A stretch of 5,173 bases of DNA from an uncultured Collinsella sp. (GTDB taxonomy: Bacteria; Actinomycetota; Coriobacteriia; Coriobacteriales; Coriobacteriaceae). Each line of letters starts with the position of its first letter. The first letter of the stretch is position 1. The stretch spans positions 1-5,173 of the forward strand of contig URVF01000121.1 of assembly GCA_900551185.1 (NCBI GenBank), written 5' to 3'. The position numbers were made by a program, and so were the translations under genes. This document shows, in pieces, positions 1-5,173 of the stretch. The notes beneath the pieces were generated by a model. It saw nothing but the letters and a program-made list of their open reading frames with translations, did no database searches and had not been told where the DNA came from.

Positions 1-48
1 TCTACACGCGTAAGATCGTCGGCAGCGTCAGATGTGTATAAGAGACAG
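1..48 (+). other. Nextera read-1 side sequencing adapter (not genomic)
   Basis: The first 48 bases match the Illumina Nextera i5-side adapter: the tail of the P5 region (1-7), an 8-base index GCGTAAGA (8-15, which I recall as i5 index S517), the linker TCGTCGGCAGCGTC (16-29) and the 19-base Tn5 mosaic end AGATGTGTATAAGAGACAG (30-48). Genomic sequence starts at 49. The adapter supplies a spurious ATG at 32 that reads MCIRDR into the following gene. Confidence 0.98.
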
Positions 49-49
49 G

Positions 50-1084
50 CCCAAGACCATCGACCCCGCGCTGGCCCAGGCCCGCATGCTCGACATCTTG
101 GCCATCGCGCCGCGCATCCTTGATGTTCCGGTCGAGCATGTGCACGCCAAGGCCCGCATGCGTTCGCGTGGCGGCTCGCAGTACGGCAAGCAGGGCGCCG
201 GCAAGGGCGGATCGGGCGAGCGCGCCAACATCGCGCGCCGGCGTCTGCCGCTCATCGAAGAAGGCGGGCTCACCTTTGCCGTCAACTTTGACGACTACCT
301 GGATGTGGGCATCTTCCTGGATCACCGCGTCACCCGCAACCTGGTGCGCGAACACGCCAAACAGGCACGCCGCTTCCTCAATCTGTTCGCCTATACCGGC
401 ACCGCCACCTGCTATGCGGCCGACGGCGGCGTCGAGGAAACCGTGACAGTCGACCTTTCCAACACCTACCTGGACTGGGCCGAGCGCAATATGCGCCAGA
501 ACGGCCTTGTTGGTCCGCAGCATCATTTTGTGCGCGACGACGTGCTCGCCTGGATTCGCGACCAGCGCCAGACGCGCAACCGCTGGGACTTGATCTTTGT
601 CGACCCGCCCACGTTCTCGAACTCGTCCAAGATGGGCCGCCGCAACTGGGATGTCCAGCGCGACCATGTTGAGCTTTTGGCCGGCGTATCTCGCCTGCTT
701 GCACAGGGCGGACATGCCATCTTTAGCTGCAACCTGCGCGGCTTCCGCCCCGAAACGCGCAAGCTCGCGCGCGCGGGCGTCGTGCTGGAGGACATTACGG
801 CACAGACCATCCCCGAGGACTTCGCGCGCAACCAGAAGGTGCACCACTGCTATATCGTGCGCCGACTGCCCATCGAGGACGCCATGGCCGAGGTCGGCTT
901 TAGCGCCGAGGAGATTGCCGAGCGAACCGAGGAGCTGCGCAACCCCGAGGCGCGCAAGCCTCGTGCAGCAGCGCCCGCGCCCACGCAGGCCGGCAACGGC
1001 AAATCAAACTTTGCCGGCAAACCCTCCCCTGCCGGCAAGTCCAAAAAGAAGAAGTTCTACGCCAGCAAGCCCAAGGGCAAATAA
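50..1084 (+). CDS. rlmKL: RlmK domain of bifunctional 23S rRNA methyltransferase RlmKL (5'-truncated)
   Basis: This is the C-terminal 344 residues of an RlmKL-type enzyme. The RlmK half uses S-adenosylmethionine to make N7-methylguanosine at G2069 of 23S rRNA; the missing RlmL half makes N2-methylguanosine at G2445. Counting from the first genomic codon (50), I see the PKTID start of the RlmK module (1-5), VNFDDYLDVGIFLDHR (78-93), the SAM-binding motif NLFAYTGTAT (111-120), the acidic residue of VDLS (D135), the catalytic-site motif DPPTFSNSS (185-193), WDVQRDH (200-206) and DFARNQKVHHC (257-267). All align by memory with the E. coli RlmKL C-terminus. About 450 N-terminal residues (THUMP and RlmL domains) are missing because the contig ends, not because the gene is broken. 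Residues about 275-344 form an Ala/Pro/Lys-rich, probably disordered basic tail. The gene is convergent with kdpE. Confidence 0.93.
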   Translation, partial: PKTIDPALAQARMLDILAIAPRILDVPVEHVHAKARMRSRGGSQYGKQGAGKGGSGERANIARRRLPLIEEGGLTFAVNFDDYLDVGIFLDHRVTRNLVREHAKQARRFLNLFAYTGTATCYAADGGVEETVTVDLSNTYLDWAERNMRQNGLVGPQHHFVRDDVLAWIRDQRQTRNRWDLIFVDPPTFSNSSKMGRRNWDVQRDHVELLAGVSRLLAQGGHAIFSCNLRGFRPETRKLARAGVVLEDITAQTIPEDFARNQKVHHCYIVRRLPIEDAMAEVGFSAEEIAERTEELRNPEARKPRAAAPAPTQAGNGKSNFAGKPSPAGKSKKKKFYASKPKGK

Positions 1085-1087
1085 CAA

Positions 1088-1154
1088 AGTTGCGGTGGAA
1101 TACGGACTGTTTTACCTGGAATTAGGCAAATATAGACCGTATTTCACCGCAACT
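1088..1154. repeat. 67-bp imperfect palindrome between convergent rlmKL and kdpE; possible kdpE terminator
   Basis: The arms 1088-1110 and 1132-1154 pair over 23 positions with one A-A mismatch (1106/1136) and G-T pairs at 1098/1144 and 1109/1133. The core arm reads AGTTGCGGTGGAATACGGAC. The loop also has partial dyad symmetry (CCT at 1115-1117 against AGG at 1124-1126). On the minus strand the hairpin starts 24 bases after the kdpE stop and is followed by a T-rich stretch (TTTGTTATTT), so it could end kdpDE transcription. No T-run follows on the + strand, so intrinsic termination of rlmKL is less convincing. Its length and elaborate symmetry also fit an interspersed intergenic repeat. Confidence 0.8.
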
Positions 1155-1178
1155 CATAGTGGGATGGCGGACGCCGTC

Positions 1179-1892
1179 CTACCCTTGGGTGACCAGGCGG
1201 TAACCGATGCCCACGTGCGTCTGGATATAGCGCGGATGCGCGGGGTCGGACTCGATCTTCTTGCGCAGCGTGCCCATAAAGACGCGCAGGCTCGCCAGGT
1301 CGCTCTTAGTTGCCGTGCCCCAAATCTCGTGCAGGATAAACTGGTGCGTTAGTACCTTGTCGGCGTTATGTGCCAGCAGGCACAAGAGCTTGTACTCAAT
1401 CGGCGTCAGATGCAGCTCCTCGCCATCCATCGTGGCAATGCCGGCATCAAAGTCGATATGCAGCTCACCGGCATCGAACGTGCCCTCGGAGGCAACGCCG
1501 CCCGATTGCGCATACGAAAGGCGCCTGAGCGTCGTGCGAATGCGCGCGAGCAGTTCCTCGACCGAAAACGGCTTGGTCAGGTAGTCGTCGGCGCCGGCAT
1601 CGAGTGCGCGAATCTTGTCCGCATCCTCGCTACGCGCCGATACCACGATAATCGGCATGCCCGACCATGCGCGCACCGACTCCACCACCTTGACGCCGTC
1701 CATATCGGGCAGACCCAGGTCGAGTAGCACAATGCTCGGTGCCTGCGATGAGGCGGCAGCGATGGCGGCATGGGCGGTCTCCACGGCCATATGACGCAAG
1801 CCGTGCGCCTCGAGCGCGGCAACAATAAGATTGCGGACAGCGGGGTCGTCCTCAACGACCAAGATGAGCGGTTTTACGGCAGAGTTCGGCAC
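1179..1892 (-). CDS. kdpE: KdpE-family response regulator
   Basis: This 237-residue OmpR/PhoB-class response regulator is the partner of the adjacent kinase. The receiver domain (about 8-120) has the acidic pair E14/D15/D16, phosphoacceptor D58 in LLDLGLPDMDG, switch residue S85 (VVSAR), Y104 and the conserved lysine K107 in KPF. The C-terminal winged-helix DNA-binding domain (about 140-235) includes LTPIEYKLL, HEIWG, LRVFMGTLRKKIE and GIGYRLV, closely resembling E. coli KdpE, which activates kdpFABC under potassium limitation. I chose the GTG at 1892: it lies 4 bases after the kdpD stop, AAGGAG lies 7 bases upstream, and the protein then starts just before the first receiver strand. A longer in-frame ATG at 1973 would add 27 Arg-rich residues read inside kdpD. 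Its target promoters cannot be seen here. Assignment to the KdpE subgroup is strong; control of a kdp pump is unproven. Confidence 0.93.
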   Translation of the reverse strand: MPNSAVKPLILVVEDDPAVRNLIVAALEAHGLRHMAVETAHAAIAAASSQAPSIVLLDLGLPDMDGVKVVESVRAWSGMPIIVVSARSEDADKIRALDAGADDYLTKPFSVEELLARIRTTLRRLSYAQSGGVASEGTFDAGELHIDFDAGIATMDGEELHLTPIEYKLLCLLAHNADKVLTHQFILHEIWGTATKSDLASLRVFMGTLRKKIESDPAHPRYIQTHVGIGYRLVTQG

Positions 1893-1896
1893 AGCG

Positions 1897-3522
1897 CTAC
1901 TCCTTATCAAACGAAACGTCGGCGACGGGAAGCTCAATCGTAAAGACCGAGCCGTGCGGGTCCGCCGCGGCAACCTCTATGCTACCGCCATGCGCCAGCG
2001 CAATGGAGCGGCAGAGCGAAAGACCCAGGCCCACGCTGCGGTGGCTGTCGGCCAAACCGTGGTTGGCGGTATAGAACGACTCAAAGATCCGCTCGCGGTC
2101 CTCGGGCGCAATGCCCGGACCATCATCGGCCACCGAGCACGCCACGCGTCCATCGTCGACGCTAATCGAAATCATGATATGCGAGCCTGCGGGCGTATAG
2201 GTGATGGCGTTGTTCACCAGATTGACCACCAGCTGCACCATCAGGCGCGCATCGACGTTGACGAGCGCCGGCTCATCGCACGCCACCACCTTAAGGTCGT
2301 GCTCGCGCACGGCAGGGTTCACGTGGCGCAGCGCCTCCTCGACGATATCGTCCATGAGCTCGAGCGTGGTCGACAGGCGCATACCGCCGCCCTCGAGCTT
2401 GGTGATGGCGAGCAGGTTCTCGACGGTGGCGTTGAGCCATTGCGCATCCGAGCGAATGGACAGGAGCATGCCGCGGCGCGTCTGGCTATCGAGCACGGCC
2501 GTGCCGGTCGAACCCTGGTCGAGCAGCACGTCGGCATTGCCCGAAATGCTGGTAAGCGGCGTGCGCAGATCGTGCGAGATGGAGCGCAGCAGGTTGGCGC
2601 GCAGCTGTTCATTTTTGGCGAGTACCGCTGCCTCCTCGCGGGCCTCCATGGCGCGGGCGCGGTCGAGTGCCAGCTCGCCTTCGCTCACGATGGCATCGGC
2701 AAGTGTCCGCTCCTCATGTGTCAGCACGTCGGGCTCGGCAACGATAGCCAGCACGCCCACCACCGAGCCGGGGTCGCCCGAGCGCACGAAGCCGTCGCCC
2801 GTGCGAACCGTCAGGTAGATGCCATAAAACGCCGAGCCGCCAAACGTGGCGTCGAGCGGCGTTCCCACATAGGCGGACGTCGAGAGCCGCGGCGGCATCT
2901 GCGGCGCCAGCTCATGCACCGGGGCGGCATCGCCCACGGCTGTGTACGTCGCACGCGGCAGCAGGTCATCGCCCTCGGCGTCGGCGCTGTACCACACGAC
3001 CGGACAGCCCGAAAGACGCGCCAGCTGCGTTGCCATGGCATGGACAATCTGCTGCTGATCGGCGCACCGCTGCAGCATGCGGTTGGTCTCGAGCACCATA
3101 TGCGTGCGACGGTCGCTGGCGGCAGCTTGTGCCAAGGCGCGGCGCAGGGCCAACGCAATCGAGCTCGACACAAGCGAGACCACAAACATGATGAAGAACA
3201 TGCCGGGATAGCCGCGGTCGATAAGCGACAGCGAGTAGCGCGGGTCGACAAACAAGAAGTTGTAGAGCGCCACGGCAGCAGCCGAGCTCAGCAAGCAATA
3301 CAGGCGACTCCAGGTAAAGAATGCGCACAGCTGAACGGCGAACACATAGACGATCATGATGCTCGGCGCGAGACCCGGATGGTCGAGCAGCGCGCCCACA
3401 ATCGTCGCCGCGACCAGCAGCCCCGCCGATACGCAGGCGTCATACAGAGGAGTGCGGCGCGTCAGCGTTGTGCGCCGCCACCAAAAGTTATCGGCAATAT
3501 CGCCGTCCGTACGGACGTCCAT
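1897..3522 (-). CDS. kdpD: Short KdpD-type sensor histidine kinase (DUF4118 / GAF-like / HisKA / HATPase)
   Basis: This 541-residue membrane sensor kinase matches the C-terminal two thirds of classical KdpD (about 890 residues). Four hydrophobic segments (about 27-47, 51-71, 74-93, 107-128) form the DUF4118 membrane unit and include the typical YNFLFVDPRYSL segment (87-100). A GAF-like region (about 135-295) follows, then HisKA with H317 in SISHDLRTPLT, and the ATPase domain with N box NLVNNA (434-439), G1 DDGPG (466-470), F box IFESF (479-483) and G2 GLGLSL (498-503). All catalytic motifs are intact. The usual N-terminal KdpD domain with Walker motifs and the Usp-like domain are absent. The ATG at 3522 has a purine-rich GAGAGGGG at 3533-3540, 10 bases upstream. 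The preceding terminator leaves no room for a longer protein. It should phosphorylate KdpE, encoded 4 bases downstream. The signal sensed cannot be read from sequence. Confidence 0.9.
   Translation of the reverse strand: MDVRTDGDIADNFWWRRTTLTRRTPLYDACVSAGLLVAATIVGALLDHPGLAPSIMIVYVFAVQLCAFFTWSRLYCLLSSAAAVALYNFLFVDPRYSLSLIDRGYPGMFFIMFVVSLVSSSIALALRRALAQAAASDRRTHMVLETNRMLQRCADQQQIVHAMATQLARLSGCPVVWYSADAEGDDLLPRATYTAVGDAAPVHELAPQMPPRLSTSAYVGTPLDATFGGSAFYGIYLTVRTGDGFVRSGDPGSVVGVLAIVAEPDVLTHEERTLADAIVSEGELALDRARAMEAREEAAVLAKNEQLRANLLRSISHDLRTPLTSISGNADVLLDQGSTGTAVLDSQTRRGMLLSIRSDAQWLNATVENLLAITKLEGGGMRLSTTLELMDDIVEEALRHVNPAVREHDLKVVACDEPALVNVDARLMVQLVVNLVNNAITYTPAGSHIMISISVDDGRVACSVADDGPGIAPEDRERIFESFYTANHGLADSHRSVGLGLSLCRSIALAHGGSIEVAAADPHGSVFTIELPVADVSFDKE
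1900..1905 (-). promoter_or_regulatory. Ribosome binding site of kdpE
   Basis: AAGGAG on the minus strand lies within the last codons of kdpD, 7 bases before the GTG at 1892. It decides the start in favour of GTG over the upstream ATG at 1973 and implies translation closely coupled to kdpD. Confidence 0.85.
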
Positions 3523-3540
3523 CAGCGTCCCGCCCCTCTC

Positions 3541-3589
3541 TCAAAAACAAAAACCACCACAAAGGGGACAGGCACCTTTGTGGTGGTTT
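3541..3589 (-). terminator. Strong intrinsic terminator just upstream of kdpD
   Basis: On the minus strand, arms 3589-3575 and 3565-3551 (AAACCACCACAAAGG and its complement) form a perfect 15-bp stem with a 9-base loop TGCCTGTCC. A T-rich tract follows at once (GGTTTTTGTTTTTGA, reaching 3541). It sits after the small membrane protein gene (stop at 3636) and ends only 18 bases before the kdpD ATG. It therefore separates kup and the small gene from kdpDE, or acts as a leader attenuator if transcripts read through. No T-run follows in the + direction. Confidence 0.85.
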
Positions 3590-3606
3590 CCCCTTGTGGT
3601 GGTTCC
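3575..3606. repeat. Tandem 16-bp duplication of the terminator arm
   Basis: Positions 3575-3590 and 3591-3606 are adjacent 16-base direct repeats (CCTTTGTGGTGGTTTC and CCCTTGTGGTGGTTCC) that differ at 2 positions. The first copy is one arm of the terminator. The second could pair with the same opposite arm (3551-3565), though less perfectly, giving two competing hairpins. Confidence 0.8.
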
Positions 3607-3635
3607 AAGTGTAAAGCCTTTGCAACCTGCGGTCG

Positions 3636-3830
3636 TTAGACAAACAGCACGTGCGCGAGCAGTGCGCACACGCACGCCGCGACAAGCACCGTCACCACGA
3701 TCGAAATCACGCGGTCGGCCATGTCCATGTTGGCACGATTCGTAAAGAACCGATCTTCGGCGGCGTCGACGCGCGCCTCACGCGCCAGCTCGGCAGCAAG
3801 ATCGCAACCGTCAAGCACCTTTGCATCCAT
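3636..3830 (-). CDS. Small single-pass membrane protein, unknown function
   Basis: I do not recognise this 64-residue protein. Residues 1-40 are charged and probably helical (MDAKVLDGCDLAAELAREAR, then VDAAEDRFF). Residues about 41-64 form one hydrophobic segment (ISIVVTVLVAACVCALLAHV), so it is probably tail-anchored with a cytoplasmic N-terminus. I chose the ATG at 3830 because GGGAGG (3836-3841) lies 5 bases upstream. The in-frame ATG at 3860 would add 10 residues, has no comparable site, and would place that binding site inside the gene. The gene lies 69 bases after kup, on the same strand, and before the terminator that precedes kdpD. The position suggests a role tied to Kup or the sensor kinase, but this is inference. 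It is longer than KdpF (about 30 residues) and shows no clear similarity to it. Confidence 0.72.
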   Translation of the reverse strand: MDAKVLDGCDLAAELAREARVDAAEDRFFTNRANMDMADRVISIVVTVLVAACVCALLAHVLFV

Positions 3831-3835
3831 GGTTT

Positions 3836-3841
3836 CCTCCC
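3836..3841 (-). promoter_or_regulatory. Ribosome binding site of the small membrane protein
   Basis: GGGAGG on the minus strand lies 5 bases before the ATG at 3830. It supports the short start over the ATG at 3860, which lies upstream of this site. Confidence 0.75.
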
Positions 3842-3856
3842 AGGACTCAATCCCCG

Positions 3857-3885
3857 TCAATACAAGCCCGCCCGTTCGCAGACAA
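3857..3885 (-). promoter_or_regulatory. Weak candidate promoter for the small membrane protein gene
   Basis: Between kup and the small gene, TTGTCT (3880-3885) and TATTGA (3857-3862) are separated by 17 bases on the minus strand. The geometry fits a sigma-70 promoter with a leader of about 20 bases, but each box matches consensus poorly, and the gene could simply be co-transcribed with kup. Confidence 0.2.
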
Positions 3886-3899
3886 ACCTCGAGCGTCGA

Positions 3900-5126
3900 C
3901 TACGGCCGCTCGTTGGGAGCCAGACGCTGCATCTTGTTCACGGCCTTGAACTTGGTGAACAGCGGCACGTACTCAAAGCTCACGTTGGAGTTCTCCAGGC
4001 CGTACCAACGCGCAGGCGTGCCGGCGGCGCGGCGGATGATGTACTTGAGCGTGATGGCCGTACGCTCGCTCGGCTCCACATCGCTTTCGGGCGCCAGAAG
4101 CTTACGGATCAGGACGAACTTGAACGTGCCGATGTTACCCGGATCCTTGTAGACCGAGTAGTCATGCGTCTGCGGCGGCAGCTCGCCGGTGGCAGCCAGG
4201 TCCTGAACGACCTGACGCAGGTAGGCATTGACGCGCTGGTTGATCTTGTAGCCCAGGTACAGATGCACGCGGAACACGTAATCGGTGCCGAACGTCTCGA
4301 CCGAATAGGCAAAGGTGTGCGGTTCGTCCATGGTCTCGACATTCACAAACCACCAGGCGCGGGCGCGCTTGGGATGCTTGTCCAAGATCGAATAGACGAT
4401 ATCGCGGTCGATGTAGTCGGTATGGGTGTCCTTGGTCAGGTACACGACGTTGTCACTCATGCGCTCGTAACGGTCGTCGTCGCGCAGGCGCTTGAGCTGC
4501 GGCAGGTAGCTGCGCAGCGGCAGCAGCGTAAACTGGCGCTGCTCGACCGCCGTGCCGTTGTACCAGCACACCATAATGCCCATGATGAGTGCAGCCATGA
4601 GGATGGTGAAATAGCCGCCGTGGAAGAACTTGGTGAGCGAGCTCACGAAGAAGAAGCCTTCGAGCAAAAGGAAGAAGGCCGCGAAGATCCACGGAGCAAC
4701 CTTGAGCTTGCGCTCCTCGTGCAGGTAGAAGAAGAGCAGCAGCGTGGTGCACATCATAGTCAGCGTAATGGCAAGGCCGTACGCGGCTTCCATATGCGCC
4801 GAGTTCTGGAACAGCAGCACCACGATGACGCAGCCGACAAGCATGACGTTGTTGACCATGGGGATGTAGAGCTGGCCCTTGGTCTCGGCAGGGTAGAAGA
4901 CCTGCATGTGCGGCATGAGGTCCAGACGGCTGGCCTCGGACACCAGCGAGAATGCGCCGGTGATGAGCGCCTGCGAAGCAATGATGGCCGCAACGGTGGA
5001 AAGGCCTACGGAAAAGGGACGCAGGCCCGGGGCGAGCATCTGGTAGAACGGGTTGAGGTCGGCAATGCCCATGAGCTCGGGGTTGGCAGCGTTGTTCATA
5101 AGCCAAGCGCCCTGGCCCATATAGGA
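3900..5126 (-). CDS. kup: Kup-family potassium uptake permease (5'-truncated)
   Basis: This is the C-terminal 408 residues of a KUP/HAK/KT potassium transporter, a secondary carrier that brings K+ in with protons across the cytoplasmic membrane. Counting from the first full genomic codon, I see SYMGQGAW (1-8, the conserved Y-x-GQGA motif), ASQALITGAFSL (50-61), QLYIPMVN (85-92) and AAYGLAI (114-120). Five hydrophobic segments lie at about 37-59, 90-107, 117-136, 144-164 and 172-191. A soluble C-terminal region (about 192-408) has the family's usual place and size. Full-length members have about 12 membrane segments and 620-670 residues, so roughly 250 residues are missing. The cause is the contig end: residues upstream of the first serine, including the MPSLVGSEMCIRDS peptide, are adapter translation. 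It is the first visible minus-strand gene, upstream of the small membrane protein and kdpDE, which fits a potassium locus. Confidence 0.93.
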   Translation of the reverse strand, partial: SYMGQGAWLMNNAANPELMGIADLNPFYQMLAPGLRPFSVGLSTVAAIIASQALITGAFSLVSEASRLDLMPHMQVFYPAETKGQLYIPMVNNVMLVGCVIVVLLFQNSAHMEAAYGLAITLTMMCTTLLLFFYLHEERKLKVAPWIFAAFFLLLEGFFFVSSLTKFFHGGYFTILMAALIMGIMVCWYNGTAVEQRQFTLLPLRSYLPQLKRLRDDDRYERMSDNVVYLTKDTHTDYIDRDIVYSILDKHPKRARAWWFVNVETMDEPHTFAYSVETFGTDYVFRVHLYLGYKINQRVNAYLRQVVQDLAATGELPPQTHDYSVYKDPGNIGTFKFVLIRKLLAPESDVEPSERTAITLKYIIRRAAGTPARWYGLENSNVSFEYVPLFTKFKAVNKMQRLAPNERP

Positions 5127-5127
5127 A

Positions 5128-5173
5128 CTGTCTCTTATACACATCTCCGAGCCCACGAGACTAGGCATGATCT
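5128..5173 (+). other. Nextera read-2 side sequencing adapter (not genomic)
   Basis: The last 46 bases are the Tn5 mosaic end CTGTCTCTTATACACATCT (5128-5146), the i7-side linker CCGAGCCCACGAGAC (5147-5161), the index TAGGCATG (5162-5169, which I recall as N706) and ATCT, the start of the P7 region. Genomic sequence ends at 5127. Read on the minus strand, the adapter provides false start codons for the truncated kup gene. Confidence 0.98.

Noticed and set aside
2..847. 281-codon open frame on the - strand opposite rlmKL
   Set aside because: It is antisense to conserved methyltransferase motifs, has no recognisable domain, and begins in adapter sequence.
597..1352. 251-codon open frame on the + strand overlapping rlmKL and running into kdpE
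   Set aside because: It overlaps two well-supported genes, crosses the intergenic palindrome, and its translation is low-complexity Arg/Ala/Ser.
1893..1973. Upstream ATG start giving kdpE 27 extra residues
   Set aside because: The extension lies inside kdpD, is Arg/Ser-rich, and does not match receiver domains. The GTG at 1892 has a well-spaced AAGGAG.
1831..3639. 602-codon open frame on the + strand opposite kdpD
   Set aside because: It is antisense to a gene with intact kinase motifs, its translation is rich in Arg and His with no recognisable domain, and it runs through the terminator. This is a GC-bias shadow.
3601..3640. Possible kdpD promoter with TTTACA upstream of the terminator
   Set aside because: A -35-like TTTACA is present on the minus strand, but no acceptable -10 box lies at the right distance.
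3831..3860. Upstream ATG start for the small membrane protein
   Set aside because: There is no ribosome site before it, and it would place the strong GGGAGG of the downstream ATG inside the coding region.
1..5173. 19-bp inverted repeats at both ends resembling Tn5-type transposon ends enclosing five genes
   Set aside because: They are the engineered mosaic ends of Nextera adapters, directly joined to index barcodes and P5/P7 sequence. They are library artefacts.

Overview
The window is a short contig from a GC-rich bacterium, roughly 60% GC by eye. Gene content and protein style suggest an actinobacterium, and my best guess is Coriobacteriia, perhaps a gut Collinsella-type organism. That placement is an inference from recall, not a search. 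Both ends are not genomic. Positions 1-48 and 5128-5173 are Illumina Nextera adapter sequence including index barcodes, so the biological insert is 49-5127 and both outer genes are cut by the contig edge.

Layout of the insert. On the + strand, 50-1084 is the C-terminal part of the bifunctional 23S rRNA methyltransferase RlmKL (the RlmK half) with a lysine-rich tail. A 67-bp imperfect palindrome (1088-1154) fills the gap between it and the convergent genes that follow. Everything else is on the minus strand, in transcription order: kup (potassium uptake permease, 5' end missing), a 64-residue single-pass membrane protein of unknown function, a strong intrinsic terminator built from a duplicated arm, a short KdpD-type sensor kinase, and the response regulator kdpE. 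kdpD and kdpE are separated by 4 bases and are clearly co-transcribed.

How the genes may work together. The minus-strand genes form a potassium-homeostasis neighbourhood: a Kup transporter, a tiny membrane protein and a KdpDE-like two-component system. Two features are unusual. The kinase lacks the large N-terminal KdpD/Usp sensory region of classical KdpD. Its visible transport neighbour is Kup rather than the KdpFABC pump. The terminator ends only 18 bases before the kdpD start codon, so kdpDE expression must come from readthrough or from a promoter upstream of or overlapping the terminator. No mobile element, CRISPR array, tRNA or rRNA gene is visible. I found no wholly new system. The best leads are the kup/small protein/short-KdpD linkage and the terminator-leader in front of kdpD.
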